Part shown: positions 55,783 to 64,000 of the stretch, piece after piece
Position numbering within the stretch: position 1 is the stretch's first letter
Layout: the number at the start of each line of letters is the position of its first letter
Origin: Okeania sp. SIO2B3
Lineage (GTDB): Bacteria > Cyanobacteriota > Cyanobacteriia > Cyanobacteriales > Microcoleaceae
Reading direction: 5' to 3'
Assembly (NCBI RefSeq): GCF_010672525.1
Contig: NZ_JAAHGH010000008.1
Span: forward strand, 441,739-505,738
Length of the DNA: 64,000 nt
Made by a program: the position numbers and the translations under genes
The notes under the pieces: model-generated
Database searches by the model: none
What the model was told of the DNA's origin: nothing
The model's input: only the letters and a program-made list of their open reading frames with translations

Positions 55783-57042
55783 TTGATTTTTCAACCTTTG
55801 ATTACTTTAGCTTACCAGTACAAGCTCAACCCAACTCAGCAACAAGAAATAGAGATTAATCATATTCTTGATGTTTGTAAGAGCGTGTACAATTATGCTT
55901 TGAGAGAGCGAAAAGACTGGTCAAGTGCGAGACAATCACCAATTAATAGCTGTTCAATTGTTTCTGAATATATTATTCCTACTGAGACACCTTATCCTAG
56001 TTACAATCATCAAGCCAAAAACCTCACAATAGCTAAAAAAACTCATCCTAGATTAAAGTCAGTTAATGCTCAAGTTTTACAACAAACTTTAAAGACTCTA
56101 GATAGAGCTTTTTGTGGTCTGAAATCTCAGGGTAAAGGTTTTCCAAGATTTAAGAAAAAGCTGAGAAGTTTTGTTTTTCCTGCCATGCTGAAAAATTCCT
56201 TAGGCAATAATAGAGTTAAACTGCCTCAGCTAGGTTGGATTAAGATTAAACAAAGTAGGCCATATCCAGATGGTTTTCAAGCTAAACAAGCTAGGATAGT
56301 CAAAAAAGCAACTGGTTATTATTTGATGATTACTTTTACTTCATCTGAGTTAGTGCCAGATAATCCAGTAGGTAAAAAGTCATTAGGAATAGATGCAGGT
56401 ATAGAAAGTTTTGTAGCGACTTCAACTGGAAAGTTAATCAAATCTCCTAAGTTTTTATTCAGCCAACTACGCGAGCTTAAATTGGCGAGCTACCCCGCGC
56501 CGCCTCCAGGCGCAAGCGGTCAGACCCCGCGTCGCCTCCAGGCCCAAGGGAATGCTGACCAAGAGAGGGAACGTGCGAGCTTACTGCAAAGAAGACTTAA
56601 GAAAAAAAAGAAGGGGTCAAATAATTGGTTAAAACTTCAGAACAAGATAGCTAAACTACATGAGAAAATAACCAATACTAGACGGGACTGGAATTTCAAA
56701 TTAGCTCATGAACTTTGTGATAATACAGACAATATTTTCGTTGAAGATATTAACTTTAAGTCTTGGTCTAGAGGTATTGTTAGAAAACAATCTAATGACA
56801 GTGGCATCGGTCAATTGATCAATGAAATACTTCCTTATATATGCTGGAAAAGAGGCAAGTATTATGGAAAAGTTGACAAGGATTATTCTTCTCAAGAATG
56901 CCCTAAATGTGGGCAGATTGAAAAGAAAAAACTCTCTGATAGAAAGCATAATTGTAGCAACTGCGGTTATGAAATAAATCGTGATATAGCTGCTGCACCC
57001 ACCCCCATCCCCTCCCGGGAGGGGAGCAAGAGGGGTGGGTGA
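55783..57042 (+). CDS. TnpB with a 90-bp in-frame insertion and palindrome-truncated C-terminus
   Basis: YQYKLNPTQQQEIEINHIL..KKSLGIDAGIESFVATSTG..IFVEDINFKSWSR..CPKCGQIEKKKLSDRKHNCSNCGYEINRDIAAA then PTPIPSREGSKRGG from the palindrome. Confidence 0.9.
   Translation: MIFQPLITLAYQYKLNPTQQQEIEINHILDVCKSVYNYALRERKDWSSARQSPINSCSIVSEYIIPTETPYPSYNHQAKNLTIAKKTHPRLKSVNAQVLQQTLKTLDRAFCGLKSQGKGFPRFKKKLRSFVFPAMLKNSLGNNRVKLPQLGWIKIKQSRPYPDGFQAKQARIVKKATGYYLMITFTSSELVPDNPVGKKSLGIDAGIESFVATSTGKLIKSPKFLFSQLRELKLASYPAPPPGASGQTPRRLQAQGNADQERERASLLQRRLKKKKKGSNNWLKLQNKIAKLHEKITNTRRDWNFKLAHELCDNTDNIFVEDINFKSWSRGIVRKQSNDSGIGQLINEILPYICWKRGKYYGKVDKDYSSQECPKCGQIEKKKLSDRKHNCSNCGYEINRDIAAAPTPIPSREGSKRGG
56485..56581 (+). 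repeat. 90-bp in-frame insertion in tnpB bounded by GCGAGCT direct repeats
   Basis: ttgGCGAGCTaccccgcgcc...gaacgtGCGAGCTtactg; repeat spacing 90 bp. Confidence 0.85.
56997..57040. repeat. About 44-bp palindrome ACCCACCCCCATCCCCTCCCGGGAGGGGAGCAAGAGGGGTGGGT inserted in tnpB
   Basis: Direct reading; near reverse complement of 30431-30475. Confidence 0.9.
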
Positions 57043-57225
57043 GGATTAATAGCGGTATACATACCGTTAAAGAGAAAGCTTGTGGAGATGGTCTGACAGG
57101 GGTGCAACTCAGTTTATTTGATTTGTTGCCAAGCTTACGAATCTGCCAGACAAGAATCTCCCTTTATAATCACCAGATTTAACGGTGAGAGTGTCAAAAA
57201 TCTAAATGAAGGAGTGTTAGGAAAA

Positions 57226-57957
57226 GTGGAAAATCATAAAGAAAAAATATTGGTTGTTGATGATGAGGCAAGTATCCGTCGTATTTTAGAAACTCGACTG
57301 TCAATGATTGGCTATGATGTTGTTACTGCTGCTGACGGGGAAGAAGCTTTGGATACTTTTCGCAATGCAGACCCAGATTTGGTGGTATTAGATGTGATGA
57401 TGCCAAAATTAGATGGTTATGGTGTATGTCAAGAGTTACGGAAAGAGTCAGATATTCCTATAATTATGTTAACTGCTTTGGGAGATGTTGCAGATAGAAT
57501 TACAGGTTTAGAGTTAGGTGCTGATGATTATGTAGTGAAGCCTTTTTCTCCAAAAGAATTAGAAGCAAGAATTCGTTCTGTATTACGTCGAGTAGAGAAA
57601 AATGAGGCTAATGGTATTCCTAGTTCTGGTGTTATCCAAGTTAGCACTATTAGAATTGATACTAATAAACGTCAGGTTTACAAGGGTGATGAAAGAATTA
57701 GACTAACTGGTATGGAGTTTAGTTTGTTGGAGTTGTTGGTAAGTCGTTCTGGAGAACCTTTTTCTCGGTCTGAGATTTTGCAGGAAGTTTGGGGTTATAC
57801 TCCAGAGCGCCATGTAGATACGCGGGTAGTGGATGTTCATATTTCTAGGCTGAGGGCTAAGTTAGAAGAAGATCCAAGTAATCCAGAATTGATTTTAACT
57901 GCGCGGGGTACTGGTTATTTATTTCAACGTATTATTGAGCCTGGTGAAGTTGGTTGA
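57226..57957 (+). CDS. rpaB: OmpR-type response regulator RpaB (Ycf27)
   Basis: (V/M)ENHKEKILVVDDEASIRRILETRLSMIGYDVVTAADGEEALDTF; GTG at 57226 preceded by GGAG. The ORF call from 57118 extends into the TnpB right end. Confidence 0.93.
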   Translation: MENHKEKILVVDDEASIRRILETRLSMIGYDVVTAADGEEALDTFRNADPDLVVLDVMMPKLDGYGVCQELRKESDIPIIMLTALGDVADRITGLELGADDYVVKPFSPKELEARIRSVLRRVEKNEANGIPSSGVIQVSTIRIDTNKRQVYKGDERIRLTGMEFSLLELLVSRSGEPFSRSEILQEVWGYTPERHVDTRVVDVHISRLRAKLEEDPSNPELILTARGTGYLFQRIIEPGEVG

Positions 57958-58269
57958 AATATAGTTACAGTCAAATCAAAGGCTAAAAAATTGGTAGTCC
58001 TAAAGATTTAAGGGTATTATTTGCTACATCCCTATTAATTATAAGAAGGTAGACAATAAAAATTATTACTTGTTTAGCACTACTAAAAAATCCTAGTTAT
58101 TCAGTAATTTTAAAAATTGGCTGATTGGTATCTAAATTTATCTTTTTCTTTACGGGTTTAATACCAATTCCTAAAAATAATGCTATTTTTATTGAACACT
58201 TCAGTTATTAAGTAATGAACAATGATCATTAATTTTTTTAGCAATTATTTGTATGAAGTCAAGAGATCT

Positions 58270-58540
58270 TATTCCTCATTTACCGAATAATTAAGGTTGA
58301 AAGCCTCTCCTTTAAAGGAGAAAAAAGCGGTCGTTTGCTTCGCAACGCTGACGCGAAACGCGACAGCGGAACGGAGTTCTATCTTCGCAGCTTCCCGCAG
58401 GGTGGGATGGCGAGGTCTCGGAGCTGTCCGACCATCGACCAAGAGAAGAAAAAATTTTCACGCTCCGCGTCAATCCTCTTCTTTTCAAGGAGAGGTAATA
58501 ATTAATTATTAATTATTAATTATTAATTGTTGAACTACTT
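58270..58540. repeat. Family P long palindromic repeat (copy 6)
   Basis: gcctctcctttaaaggagaaaaaagcggtcg...cttcccgcagggtgggatggcgagg...accaagagaagaaaaaatt..caatcctcttcttttcaaggagaggtaataattaattatt. Confidence 0.85.
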
Positions 58541-58639
58541 CCTACTCTCTGCTTTCAAGAAGATGTAGCAAAAATGCGCGATATTTGGTATAAGATTCCA
58601 CCTCCTTCTTCCTTCTTAAAGAAATTTAATTTCCCCGGC

Positions 58640-58684
58640 GGGAAGTCCCGCGCTCTCCCGTAGGGGAGCGTCGGGAGTATGTCA
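58640..58684 (+). repeat. Solo TnpB-type right end gtcccgcgctctcccgtaggggagcgtcgggagtATGTCAA
   Basis: Almost identical to 30553-30597, with no tnpB nearby. Confidence 0.75.
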
Positions 58685-58724
58685 ATGAGTTAAATTATAG
58701 CTTTCAAAATTTATGTAGAGACGA

Positions 58725-58879
58725 TATAGCAATTAGGAATCAGTTATGAGAATTGAGGTGTTCCTTAAAAGTATAGAATATAGCAGTTATTATATTCAGA
58801 TGATAGATTTTTTTCTTTTTCTCTGTTTCCTGTGCTCTAAAATTTGCCAATATCTCACAACTTAAATCATATTGCTATA
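58725..58879. mobile_element. MITE-like element with TATAGCAAT...ATTGCTATA ends
   Basis: tatagcaattaggaatcag...cttaaatcatattgctata. Confidence 0.6.
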
Positions 58880-58910
58880 TATTCATATTTCTCAAATATA
58901 AACACTATAT

Positions 58911-59161
58911 TTAGGGTTTGCGTATGGAAAGTCTTTTTGCTCTTTGTAGGAGACAGCTATACTGGAGACAGGAGACAGGAGAAATGGGGAATGAGCAAGG
59001 AGGTAGGAGCGGGCGTTTTGTCCCTCAGTTTTTATGTTCTTGTCTGCCTTTTATGCTAACTTTTTGAGCATGAACAGCTCAAACAAGGGGACTTTTGGGG
59101 ACTCTAAAAAGGCTCAAGCCAATATCAGTCAATGCTTTTAGATTTAATCAGCAAGCCCTAT
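58911..59161. mobile_element. MITE-like element, TIR TTAGGGTTTGC...GCAAGCCCTA
   Basis: ttagggtttgcgtatgg...gtaggagacagctatactggagacagg...taatcagcaagcccta. Confidence 0.85.
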
Positions 59162-59198
59162 TTAAACCCTCTTTATTTGGTAATTTATTCTTTAAAAT

Positions 59199-59858
59199 AT
59201 GACTCAATCAGAACAAAACAAAGTCTTACGAATGCTACCTATAATAGTAGGAGGATTAGGCGGAACTTTACTCATGGTTAATCGATTTTTCACCCCTAAT
59301 CTTTTAGCTTCCCAAGCTCGTTCTGATGTAGTGGGGGTAATTTTAAGTGCTTTTTTGATTTTAACTGGTTTACTTTGGCAACAGATACAACCACGTTCTC
59401 CTGATACTGTTGAATTAATTGGTGAATCAGGGTTTGAACTATTGCCAGAATTATCTGACATAGCAAAAAATGAACTTGCCTGGGCTTCTAGTTTATTATT
59501 AACTAATACAGTTACTAAAACTATTATTATTTGGTATCAAAACAAAGTCTTATTAAAAAGAGGAATTTTACCATCTCATTCACAAGTAGAACCAGGAGCT
59601 ATTTTCAAGCAAGTTTTGAATAAACAAAAACCTATTTATTTAGTAGATTTAAAAGTTTATCCAGGTCGTATTGAATTTAATTATTTACCAGAAAATACTC
59701 AAGGTGTCATTTGTCAACCTATTGGTAAGAATGGTGTAATGATTTTAGGCGCAAATGCACCTCGCAGTTATACTAAACAAGATGAAAATTGGATTTCGGG
59801 AATAGCAGATAAATTGACAGATACTTTGTCGAAAGAAGAGTTAATTAGAATTAATTAG
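59199..59858 (+). CDS. Cofactor assembly of complex C subunit B-like protein (CCB2/CCB4-like)
   Basis: 219 aa; MLPIIVGGLGGTLLMVNRFFTPNLLASQARSDVVGVILSAFLILTGLLWQQIQPRSPDTVEL. Confidence 0.8.
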   Translation: MTQSEQNKVLRMLPIIVGGLGGTLLMVNRFFTPNLLASQARSDVVGVILSAFLILTGLLWQQIQPRSPDTVELIGESGFELLPELSDIAKNELAWASSLLLTNTVTKTIIIWYQNKVLLKRGILPSHSQVEPGAIFKQVLNKQKPIYLVDLKVYPGRIEFNYLPENTQGVICQPIGKNGVMILGANAPRSYTKQDENWISGIADKLTDTLSKEELIRIN

Positions 59859-60102
59859 GGTTTGCGCTTCACTAGTCTTTTAGTAGAGGTAGGAGACAGC
59901 TATACTGGAGACAGGAGACAGGAGGAACGGGGGATGAGCGAGGAGGTAGTCGGAAAAATTATCCCTCAATTTTTCTGCCATAATAATTCCAAAATACTAG
60001 TATGCATGAGCTTTTTTCACCGAAAAGCTGGTACTTTTTTTAACTCAAAAACGTTAAAGCCAATATCAGTCAATACTTTGAGAATTAATCAGTAAGCCCT
60101 AA
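59854..60102. mobile_element. MITE-like element, same family and orientation as 58911-59161
   Basis: ttagggtttgcgcttcac...gtaggagacagctatactggagacagg...taatcagtaagccctaa. Confidence 0.85.
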
Positions 60103-60149
60103 TTAAGACAAGTCATTTCAGTTATCAGTTATCAGTACCTCGGCCTGAA

Positions 60150-60365
60150 GTCAGAGGCTTGAAATATTAAACTTTATTTTCTCTTGGTCTCATGGATATG
60201 GCGCAGGTTTCGGAGCCATCCCACCCAACGGGGAAGCTGCGAAGATAGAACTCCGTTCCGCTGTCGCGTTTCGCGTCAGCGTTGCGTTACGCCAGTTTTG
60301 CGAAGCAAAAGCAAACGACCGCTTTTTCATCCCCTTGAAAGGGGGAAGCTTGAAACCTTATTTTT
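60150..60365. repeat. Family P long palindromic repeat (copy 7)
   Basis: tttctcttggtctcatggatatggcgcagg...catcccacccaacggggaagc...gaccgctttttcatccccttgaaagggggaagctt. Confidence 0.85.
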
Positions 60366-60388
60366 TGGTTAATTTTTTTGATTTTAAT

Positions 60389-60925
60389 ATGTTAATGATA
60401 ATTATTTACTGGCTTCTTCTAATAGTTATGTTGGTCGGTGTTGCTGGTGCTGTAATTCCAGGTTTGCCCGGTTCTAGTTTGATTTTAGCAGCGATTTTAG
60501 TTTGGAGCTTTATTCAAAATTTTACTGGGGTGGGTTGGGCATTAGGAATGGCGATCACTGTTCTGGTTTTGAGTACTTTGATAGATTTTCTAGCTACTTA
60601 TTGGGGAGCAAAACACTCAGGTGCTAGTAAATGGGGACAAATAGGTTGCTTCGTTGGTCTGGCATTAGGTTTTTTTGGTCTATTACCAGCTTTGCCATTT
60701 GGCGGACCTTTATTAGGGATGTTGATTGGACCTTTTTTCGGAGCAGTTGTTGGAGAATTTTTGTATCGGCAAGATTTAGAGTTTGCTCAGAGGGCTAAAT
60801 TATCTGTAAAAGCTGGAATAGGTATAGTGGTCGGCACAGTTGTGGGAAATATAATTCAAGGAATTTTAGCGATCGCTACTGTGATAGTTTTTCTTGTTTC
60901 AACTTGGCCGACCATTAACAGTTAG
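60389..60925 (+). CDS. DUF456 family membrane protein
   Basis: Gly-rich TM pattern VGVAGAVIPGLPGSSLILAAILVW..LALGFFGLLPALPFGGPLLGMLIGPFFGAVVGEF; start placed at MLMIIIYW. Confidence 0.85.
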   Translation: MLMIIIYWLLLIVMLVGVAGAVIPGLPGSSLILAAILVWSFIQNFTGVGWALGMAITVLVLSTLIDFLATYWGAKHSGASKWGQIGCFVGLALGFFGLLPALPFGGPLLGMLIGPFFGAVVGEFLYRQDLEFAQRAKLSVKAGIGIVVGTVVGNIIQGILAIATVIVFLVSTWPTINS

Positions 60926-60944
60926 TTTTTAAGAGATTAGGGGT

Positions 60945-61096
60945 TCGGGGAGCTATAAGTCCCGCGCTCTAAGCAACAGGGTGAGCGTCGGGATACATGG
61001 ACTTCCCGCACTTGTTGAAGGGGTTCTATGCTCCATCGTGAGGTTGGCAGAGCCATCGCTGTACCCGTAGGGTGAGCGTCGAGAGGATGTCAAAAA
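60945..61096 (+). repeat. TnpB-type right-end remnant(s)
   Basis: agtcccgcgctctaagcaacagggtgagcgtcggga ... cccgtagggtgagcgtcgagagGATGTCAAAA. Confidence 0.65.
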
Positions 61097-61515
61097 GAAT
61101 AAACTCTGCCAGTGGGAGAAATATAAACTGATTTATGGTCAGTTGCTTCTGAACCTGGTTTAACTCTAACTGTAACTGTATTACCCTCTGCACTATATTC
61201 ATAAGTAAGTAAACTGTCATTATATATGTTTACTGTGCCATAACCGTCAGGTATACTTTGCAAGTCAACTCTGATATTTTTACTTCTTCCTGCGGGTAAA
61301 ATTCTTTCTACTTCTGGAATTAAGTTATAGTTGAGAGCTTTTCCGGTCTGATTTAAAATCTTTAGTATAATTGGTTGTTTTGAATCTGCTGCTTGAGCTT
61401 CTGGTTGCCAATATCCAGGTACATAAGTAGGAGCATTTTGAGATAAAACTTCTTTGGGATAAATTATGAAGCTTGAAGTTATTAATAATGTTGTGATTAG
61501 AGCAAATTTTTTCAT
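61090..61515 (-). CDS. Hypothetical secreted protein
   Basis: MKKFALITTLLITSSFIIYPKEVLSQNAP signal peptide; ORF given from 61539, signal peptide starts at about 61515. Confidence 0.7.
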   Translation of the reverse strand: MKKFALITTLLITSSFIIYPKEVLSQNAPTYVPGYWQPEAQAADSKQPIILKILNQTGKALNYNLIPEVERILPAGRSKNIRVDLQSIPDGYGTVNIYNDSLLTYEYSAEGNTVTVRVKPGSEATDHKSVYISPTGRVYSF

Positions 61516-61937
61516 TTTTCCTCTTGTTGTACGGTACAAAAAATCTAATACTTAATAGTCGAAAATTTTTGCTTCGGTTATTTTTGACGTAGTCTTAACA
61601 GCAATTTTTAGGATGTTAAGGTAGGGCTTAAATAATATTTCTGTTACCAGAGCGAGTATTCCCTAAATTCTTGAAATTTTGTACTTCCAAGACTCTAAAA
61701 CTGCTCTTTATGAGATAACTTTAATAGCAATTTTTGAGATGCTAAGGTACTGTTTAAAATCTCTCTGTTACCAGAGCAAGTATTCCTTAAATTCTGAAAA
61801 CTTTGTACCTCCAAGACTCTAAAACTAATGGATATAATGAATAATAGTTATGCAAAATAAATTTTATTGTTGAAATTAGCAAAAGGGAGACGGCAGAATA
61901 TGTAATTAATTTTGTCTCAGTACTTGGCAATCTTAAA

Positions 61938-62151
61938 GTAAGCATTCAGCGGTCAGCTATCAGCTATCAGCTATGAGTTATTAGCTCATTATCGCACCGA
62001 AGTCTCCAAGGGGAATTAAAAGTTGTGTTTACTTCCGCATTCCGCGCAAAAGAAAAAGGTTATCAGATAACCTTAGTAAGTTATTACATTCATGGATATG
62101 ATCGCTGACTGCTAATAGCTGTTTGTGCAGCATTCCGCAGGAAATGCTTAC
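61938..62151. mobile_element. MITE-like element, TIR GTAAGCATT...AATGCTTAC
   Basis: gtaagcattcagcggtcagctatcagc...ctgctaatagctgtttgtgcagcattccgcaggaaatgcttac; same family as 34049-34278. Confidence 0.75.
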
Positions 62152-62718
62152 ATCTTAAATGCTTTATCAAACATCTACCTAGACAATTTTTCAGCATTGC
62201 CAGAAAGACAAAGCTTCTCAACTTTTTATTGCAGCGAGGAAAAACTTTACCAAGAGATTTAATCTCAGAAAAAGCTCTATCTAAAGTATTTAAAATTTGT
62301 GGTAAGAATTGAGCATTAACTGACTTGAATCTGGGATTAGTTTTCCCAGGCTATTATTAAGTTTTTTGCTTGATAATTGTAATTACAATCAGCTGCATCA
62401 GTAGAGACTTTGAAAGTCTTATTTCTGTTCCTGGTTTTCTAGTCCCTAATTCTCAGAAATTTTACCTACAATTCAAATAAAATTTCTATATAGCACTCGA
62501 AGTAAAGATGAGGATATATCAAAAGCTGAAAATTCAGACAACGCCAGATTTTTCCTTCTACCTTCTCCTATAAAAGTAGTAACCTTGAAAACTCTACAAC
62601 TAGACTAACTAATTGAGAATATTGAGAATTAGGATAGTGGCTAGAAAAGACTACTTACAGAAAATAGAAGAGCTAGTAGCTAATCATCAAGAAATATTAC
62701 TAATTACCAATAACCAAT

Positions 62719-63801
62719 TTAAGAATTTGCATAAACTTTCTGATAATAAGCCTGATATTCTTCAGATAATAATGGCTCCCACCAATTTCGGTTATTCAAA
62801 AACCATTCTACGGTCTGACGTAACCCCTCTTCAACAGTTACTGAAGGTTGCCAACCTAACTCAGTTTTAATCTTTGTGGCATCAATAGCATAACGTCGGT
62901 CATGTCCTGGTCTATCCTTAACAAAAGTAATTAACTTTTCACAAGGTTGCACTGGTAAATTAGTTGCTAACTCATCCATAATTTGACACAACATTCGCAC
63001 CAAATCAATATTTTTCACCTCATTATTTCCACCAATATTATAAGTTTCTCCAGGTTTACCTTTGTGAATTACCGTATCTAATGCTCGACAATGATCTATC
63101 ACATACAACCAATCTCTAATATTTTGCCCATCACCATAAACTGGCAATTGTTTTCCTAATAACATATTGATGCACATCAGAGGAATTAACTTCTCAGGAA
63201 AATGATACGGTCCGTAGTTATTAGAACAATTAGTAATAACTGTCGGGATACCATAAGTATGATAATAAGCTCTAGCCAGATGGTCACTTCCTGCTTTCGA
63301 TGCAGAATAGGGACTATTTGGCGCATAAGGTGTGGTTTCTGTAAAGGCAGAATCTTCTGAGCTTAAGCTACCGTAGACTTCATCAGTCGAAACATGGAGA
63401 AATATACACCTACGATCTGGATTTTGAGCAACAGTGGGATAATGACTTCTGAACGCCTCTAACAAAGTAAAAGTACCCACAACATTAGTTTGAACAAAAG
63501 CTGCCGGGCCAAGAATAGACCGATCCACATGAGATTCTGCTGCAAAGTGGGCTACTGTATCTATATCCTCTTCCTGGAGTAACCTATCTACTAATGAGCG
63601 ATCGCAAATATCTCCCTGGACAAAACGGAAATTTGGCAACTCTAGTAAATCAGCTAAAGTTTTCTTGTTACCAGCGTAAGTCAGAGCATCCAATACAACT
63701 ACTCGATGATTAGGATAGGTTTCACACCAATAATGGACAAAATTAGAACCTATAAATCCAGCACCTCCGGTTACCAATAATCTACTTTCCATAATTTTCA
63801 T
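62719..63801 (-). CDS. rfbB: dTDP-glucose 4,6-dehydratase
   Basis: 360 aa; [79 protein letters not shown]. Confidence 0.97.
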   Translation of the reverse strand: MKIMESRLLVTGGAGFIGSNFVHYWCETYPNHRVVVLDALTYAGNKKTLADLLELPNFRFVQGDICDRSLVDRLLQEEDIDTVAHFAAESHVDRSILGPAAFVQTNVVGTFTLLEAFRSHYPTVAQNPDRRCIFLHVSTDEVYGSLSSEDSAFTETTPYAPNSPYSASKAGSDHLARAYYHTYGIPTVITNCSNNYGPYHFPEKLIPLMCINMLLGKQLPVYGDGQNIRDWLYVIDHCRALDTVIHKGKPGETYNIGGNNEVKNIDLVRMLCQIMDELATNLPVQPCEKLITFVKDRPGHDRRYAIDATKIKTELGWQPSVTVEEGLRQTVEWFLNNRNWWEPLLSEEYQAYYQKVYANS

Positions 63802-63859
63802 CTCCTGAGAGTTTGCTATTGAGCACTTAATGCAAAATTAATTTAACATTTAGCTGAAT

Positions 63860-63911
63860 CTGGCAGAAGCCCGACACCATAAACTTGTTTTGGTGTTCGG
63901 ATGAATGCCAG
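63860..63911 (+). mobile_element. IS200/IS605-type left-end-like inverted repeat
   Basis: ctggcagaagcccgacaccATAAACTTGTTTTggtgttcggatgaatgccag, same architecture as 1883-1938; element would continue off the window. Confidence 0.55.
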
Positions 63912-64000
63912 TGTTTTGATGATATAATTTAGAGAATAGCAGAAAATAAATTATCCCAATTTTTGTACTTAGATCGTTAACTAGCTACTCTCTACTCCCT

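Larger units (their letters stand above)
55630..57197 (+). mobile_element. IS200/IS605-type element (tnpB only) with two secondary insertions
   Basis: Left-end hairpin cactATAATTTCTAATTTagcagtg about 55632; right end ctccctttATAATCACCAGATTTaacggtgagaGTGTCAA 57160-57197. Confidence 0.75.

Noticed and set aside
57118-57225. N-terminal extension of RpaB
   Set aside because: Encoded by the TnpB right end; known RpaB proteins start ENHKEKILVVDDE.
62613-62870. 85-aa plus-strand ORF
   Set aside because: Largely antisense to the 3' end of rfbB.

Overview
Chromosomal window from a filamentous, phycoerythrin-containing cyanobacterium. The Trichodesmium/Oscillatoriales-like assignment is inference from GCGATCGC (HIP1) sites, low coding density, the phycoerythrin genes and the repeat load. 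Housekeeping and photosynthesis genes recognised from the translations: secG, gpmI, psaE, mutM, ndhO, a fused 5-oxoprolinase/hydantoinase, glpX, hemA, radA, rpaB, rfbB, a thioredoxin, and CCB2/CCB4-like, DUF456, DUF4079 and DUF1997 proteins. A phycoerythrin (PE) region spans about 23-46 kb. It contains a canonical cpeB-cpeA pair, a second divergent cpeB-cpeA pair, an orphan PE alpha gene, two rod linkers, a small CpcD-domain linker, a CpeY-like and a CpeZ-like lyase, two CpeF/MpeU-like HEAT lyases and two ankyrin proteins. The window is full of IS200/IS605/IS607 TnpB material: one intact-looking IS607 pair, one TnpB carrying two insertions, and many decayed relics. There are also at least four MITE-like families and several perfect palindromes. 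The most interesting signal is a set of TnpB-type right ends (hairpin followed by a GATGTCAA-like end), many without a linked intact tnpB. Several lie 25-45 bp upstream of start codons of light-harvesting or photosynthesis-regulatory genes (rod linker, small linker, rpaB). One solo family recurs three times next to photosynthesis genes. A ~40-bp palindrome is inserted at nearly the same conserved tnpB codon in two different tnpB copies. No CRISPR array, rRNA or convincing tRNA was seen. All similarity statements are by-eye recognition; no searches were run.
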